Assembly: GCA_030018505.1 (NCBI GenBank) | Contig: JASEHO010000082.1 | Coordinates: 1 to 6,942 of the forward strand | Direction of reading: 5' to 3' | Source of the DNA: a bacterium | GTDB lineage: Bacteria; UBA9089; UBA9088; JAGUXG01 | Length of the DNA stretch: 6,942 nt | Shown: positions 6,455 to 6,942 of the stretch, one piece after another | Numbering within the stretch: position 1 is the stretch's first letter | How the letters are laid out: each line of letters starts with the position of its first letter | Position numbers and translations under genes: made by a program | The notes under the pieces: model-generated | What the model saw: only the letters and a program-made list of their open reading frames with translations | The model's database searches: none | Told to the model about the DNA's origin: nothing

Positions 6455-6480
6455 GCACTTCATTCTCGGTAAATAGTTAC
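6455..6480 (-). repeat. Dispersed 26-bp repeat, type B, copy 2
   Basis: The reverse complement starts GTAACTATTTACCGAGAATG and ends AAGTGC, 23 of 26 bases identical to 3023-3048. It forms the right end of the MITE-like element, between pheA and the EF-G-like gene. Confidence 0.75.
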
Positions 6481-6511
6481 GAAGATTCTAATAGTTTCGG
6501 AAACTGAAATT

Positions 6512-6942
6512 TTAACTATCTCCCTTAGGATATGACCCCAATATCTTTAGATATATACACATCTCTTCTAACTCTGCAAGGGCAGACTTAACCTTCTCGT
6601 CCTGACTATGTCCCTCAAAATCAATAAAGAAGATGTACTCCCATGGCCTTGTCTTTGAGGGTCTGGATTCTATCTTGGTCAGGTTTATATTGTATTTTGA
6701 AAAAGGACTGAGCATATCGTGCAAGGCACCGGGTCTATCCTTTACAGAAAAAAGTATGGATGTCCTGTCAGAGCCTGTTGGAGAGGACTCATATTTTCCA
6801 ATCACAAGAAACCTTGTTGTATTCTCTGAAAAATCCTCTATCCTATCAGCTAAGATAGGAATGCCATAGACTGAAGATGCCCATCTACTGGCAACAGATC
6901 CACTACCTTTTTCCTCATATGCCTTCTGGGTTGCCTTTGCTG
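6512..6942 (-). CDS. pheA: Prephenate dehydratase, C-terminal part (partial at right edge)
   Basis: The gene enters from beyond the right edge and its last 142 codons are visible; the first complete codon is at 6940-6938. The reading begins in the second lobe of the prephenate dehydratase domain, with A-S-R-W-A-S-S-V-Y-G and then the catalytic NTTRF motif (visible residues 40-44). A C-terminal ACT domain follows, with both phenylalanine-binding signatures: GALH (71-74) and ESRP (91-94). The enzyme converts prephenate to phenylpyruvate in phenylalanine synthesis, and the intact ACT motifs imply feedback inhibition by phenylalanine. Whether a chorismate mutase domain is fused at the N-terminus cannot be seen. 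The internal GTG at 6805 is a codon inside the gene, not its start. A 201-bp repeat-filled spacer separates it from the EF-G-like gene. Confidence 0.95.
   Translation of the reverse strand, partial: AKATQKAYEEKGSGSVASRWASSVYGIPILADRIEDFSENTTRFLVIGKYESSPTGSDRTSILFSVKDRPGALHDMLSPFSKYNINLTKIESRPSKTRPWEYIFFIDFEGHSQDEKVKSALAELEEMCIYLKILGSYPKGDS

Larger units (their letters stand above)
6333..6480. mobile_element. MITE-like element with imperfect terminal inverted repeats
   Basis: The left end is a type A unit, GTAACACTTTACCC...GAAGTG (6333-6356). The right end is a type B unit in reverse, GCACTTC...GTAAATAGTTAC (6455-6480). They form imperfect terminal inverted repeats of about 25 bp around 148 bp in total. 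A second, inner inverted repeat sits at 6364-6436. The element has no coding capacity and I see no clear target-site duplication. Mobilisation in trans is inferred from form only, with no transposase in view. Confidence 0.5.

Noticed and set aside
6325..6490. Target-site duplication around the MITE-like element.
   Set aside because: The bases outside 6333 (TATGTTATTT) and 6480 (GAAGATTCTA) show no convincing direct repeat.
6481..6511. AGTTTC-G-GAAACT dyad at 6493-6505 just after pheA.
   Set aside because: A 13-bp dyad with a one-base centre and no T tract; could be an operator or chance, with no support for either.

Overview
The window holds five protein genes, all on the minus strand, so transcription runs from right to left. 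In that order they are: the 3' end of a prephenate dehydratase gene (pheA, cut by the right edge), an elongation factor G-like GTPase, SAICAR synthetase (purC), a cupin-type glucose-6-phosphate isomerase, and a 7TM-HD phosphohydrolase of the PgpH type. The 7TM-HD protein and the EF-G2-like factor are bacterial families, while the isomerase is a fold best known from Archaea. The DNA is fairly AT-rich and the proteins are long or divergent relative to model organisms. This suits an uncultured, probably anaerobic bacterium from a deep-branching or candidate phylum; I cannot name the phylum from sequence alone.

The genes look like a loose housekeeping cluster (aromatic amino acid synthesis, translation, purine synthesis, sugar phosphate metabolism, cyclic dinucleotide turnover) and not one pathway. 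Only the isomerase and HD genes are tightly joined: a TAATG junction shares one base, which suggests translational coupling. The other three junctions have spacers of about 140 to 200 bp. The EF-G-like gene has a textbook Shine-Dalgarno sequence; purC, the isomerase gene and the HD gene do not.

The part that ordinary gene annotation leaves unexplained is the spacers. They are packed with short repeats. A 23-26 bp unit, roughly GTAAC-N7-ACC-N6-GAAGT, occurs five times: near 60, 3023, 4211, 6333 and 6455. Between pheA and the EF-G-like gene, two units face each other as imperfect terminal inverted repeats around a hairpin built from GGTAATC-like heptamers, making a MITE-like element of 148 bp. 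The two spacers flanking purC carry related CACCAG/CTGGTG heptamer blocks and a TTTTGTAAAAGCTGTTTTACAAAA palindrome in opposite orientations. One repeat copy provides the stop codon of the HD gene. I found no RNA gene, CRISPR array, transposase or defence system. The repeat families are the best candidates for something undescribed.
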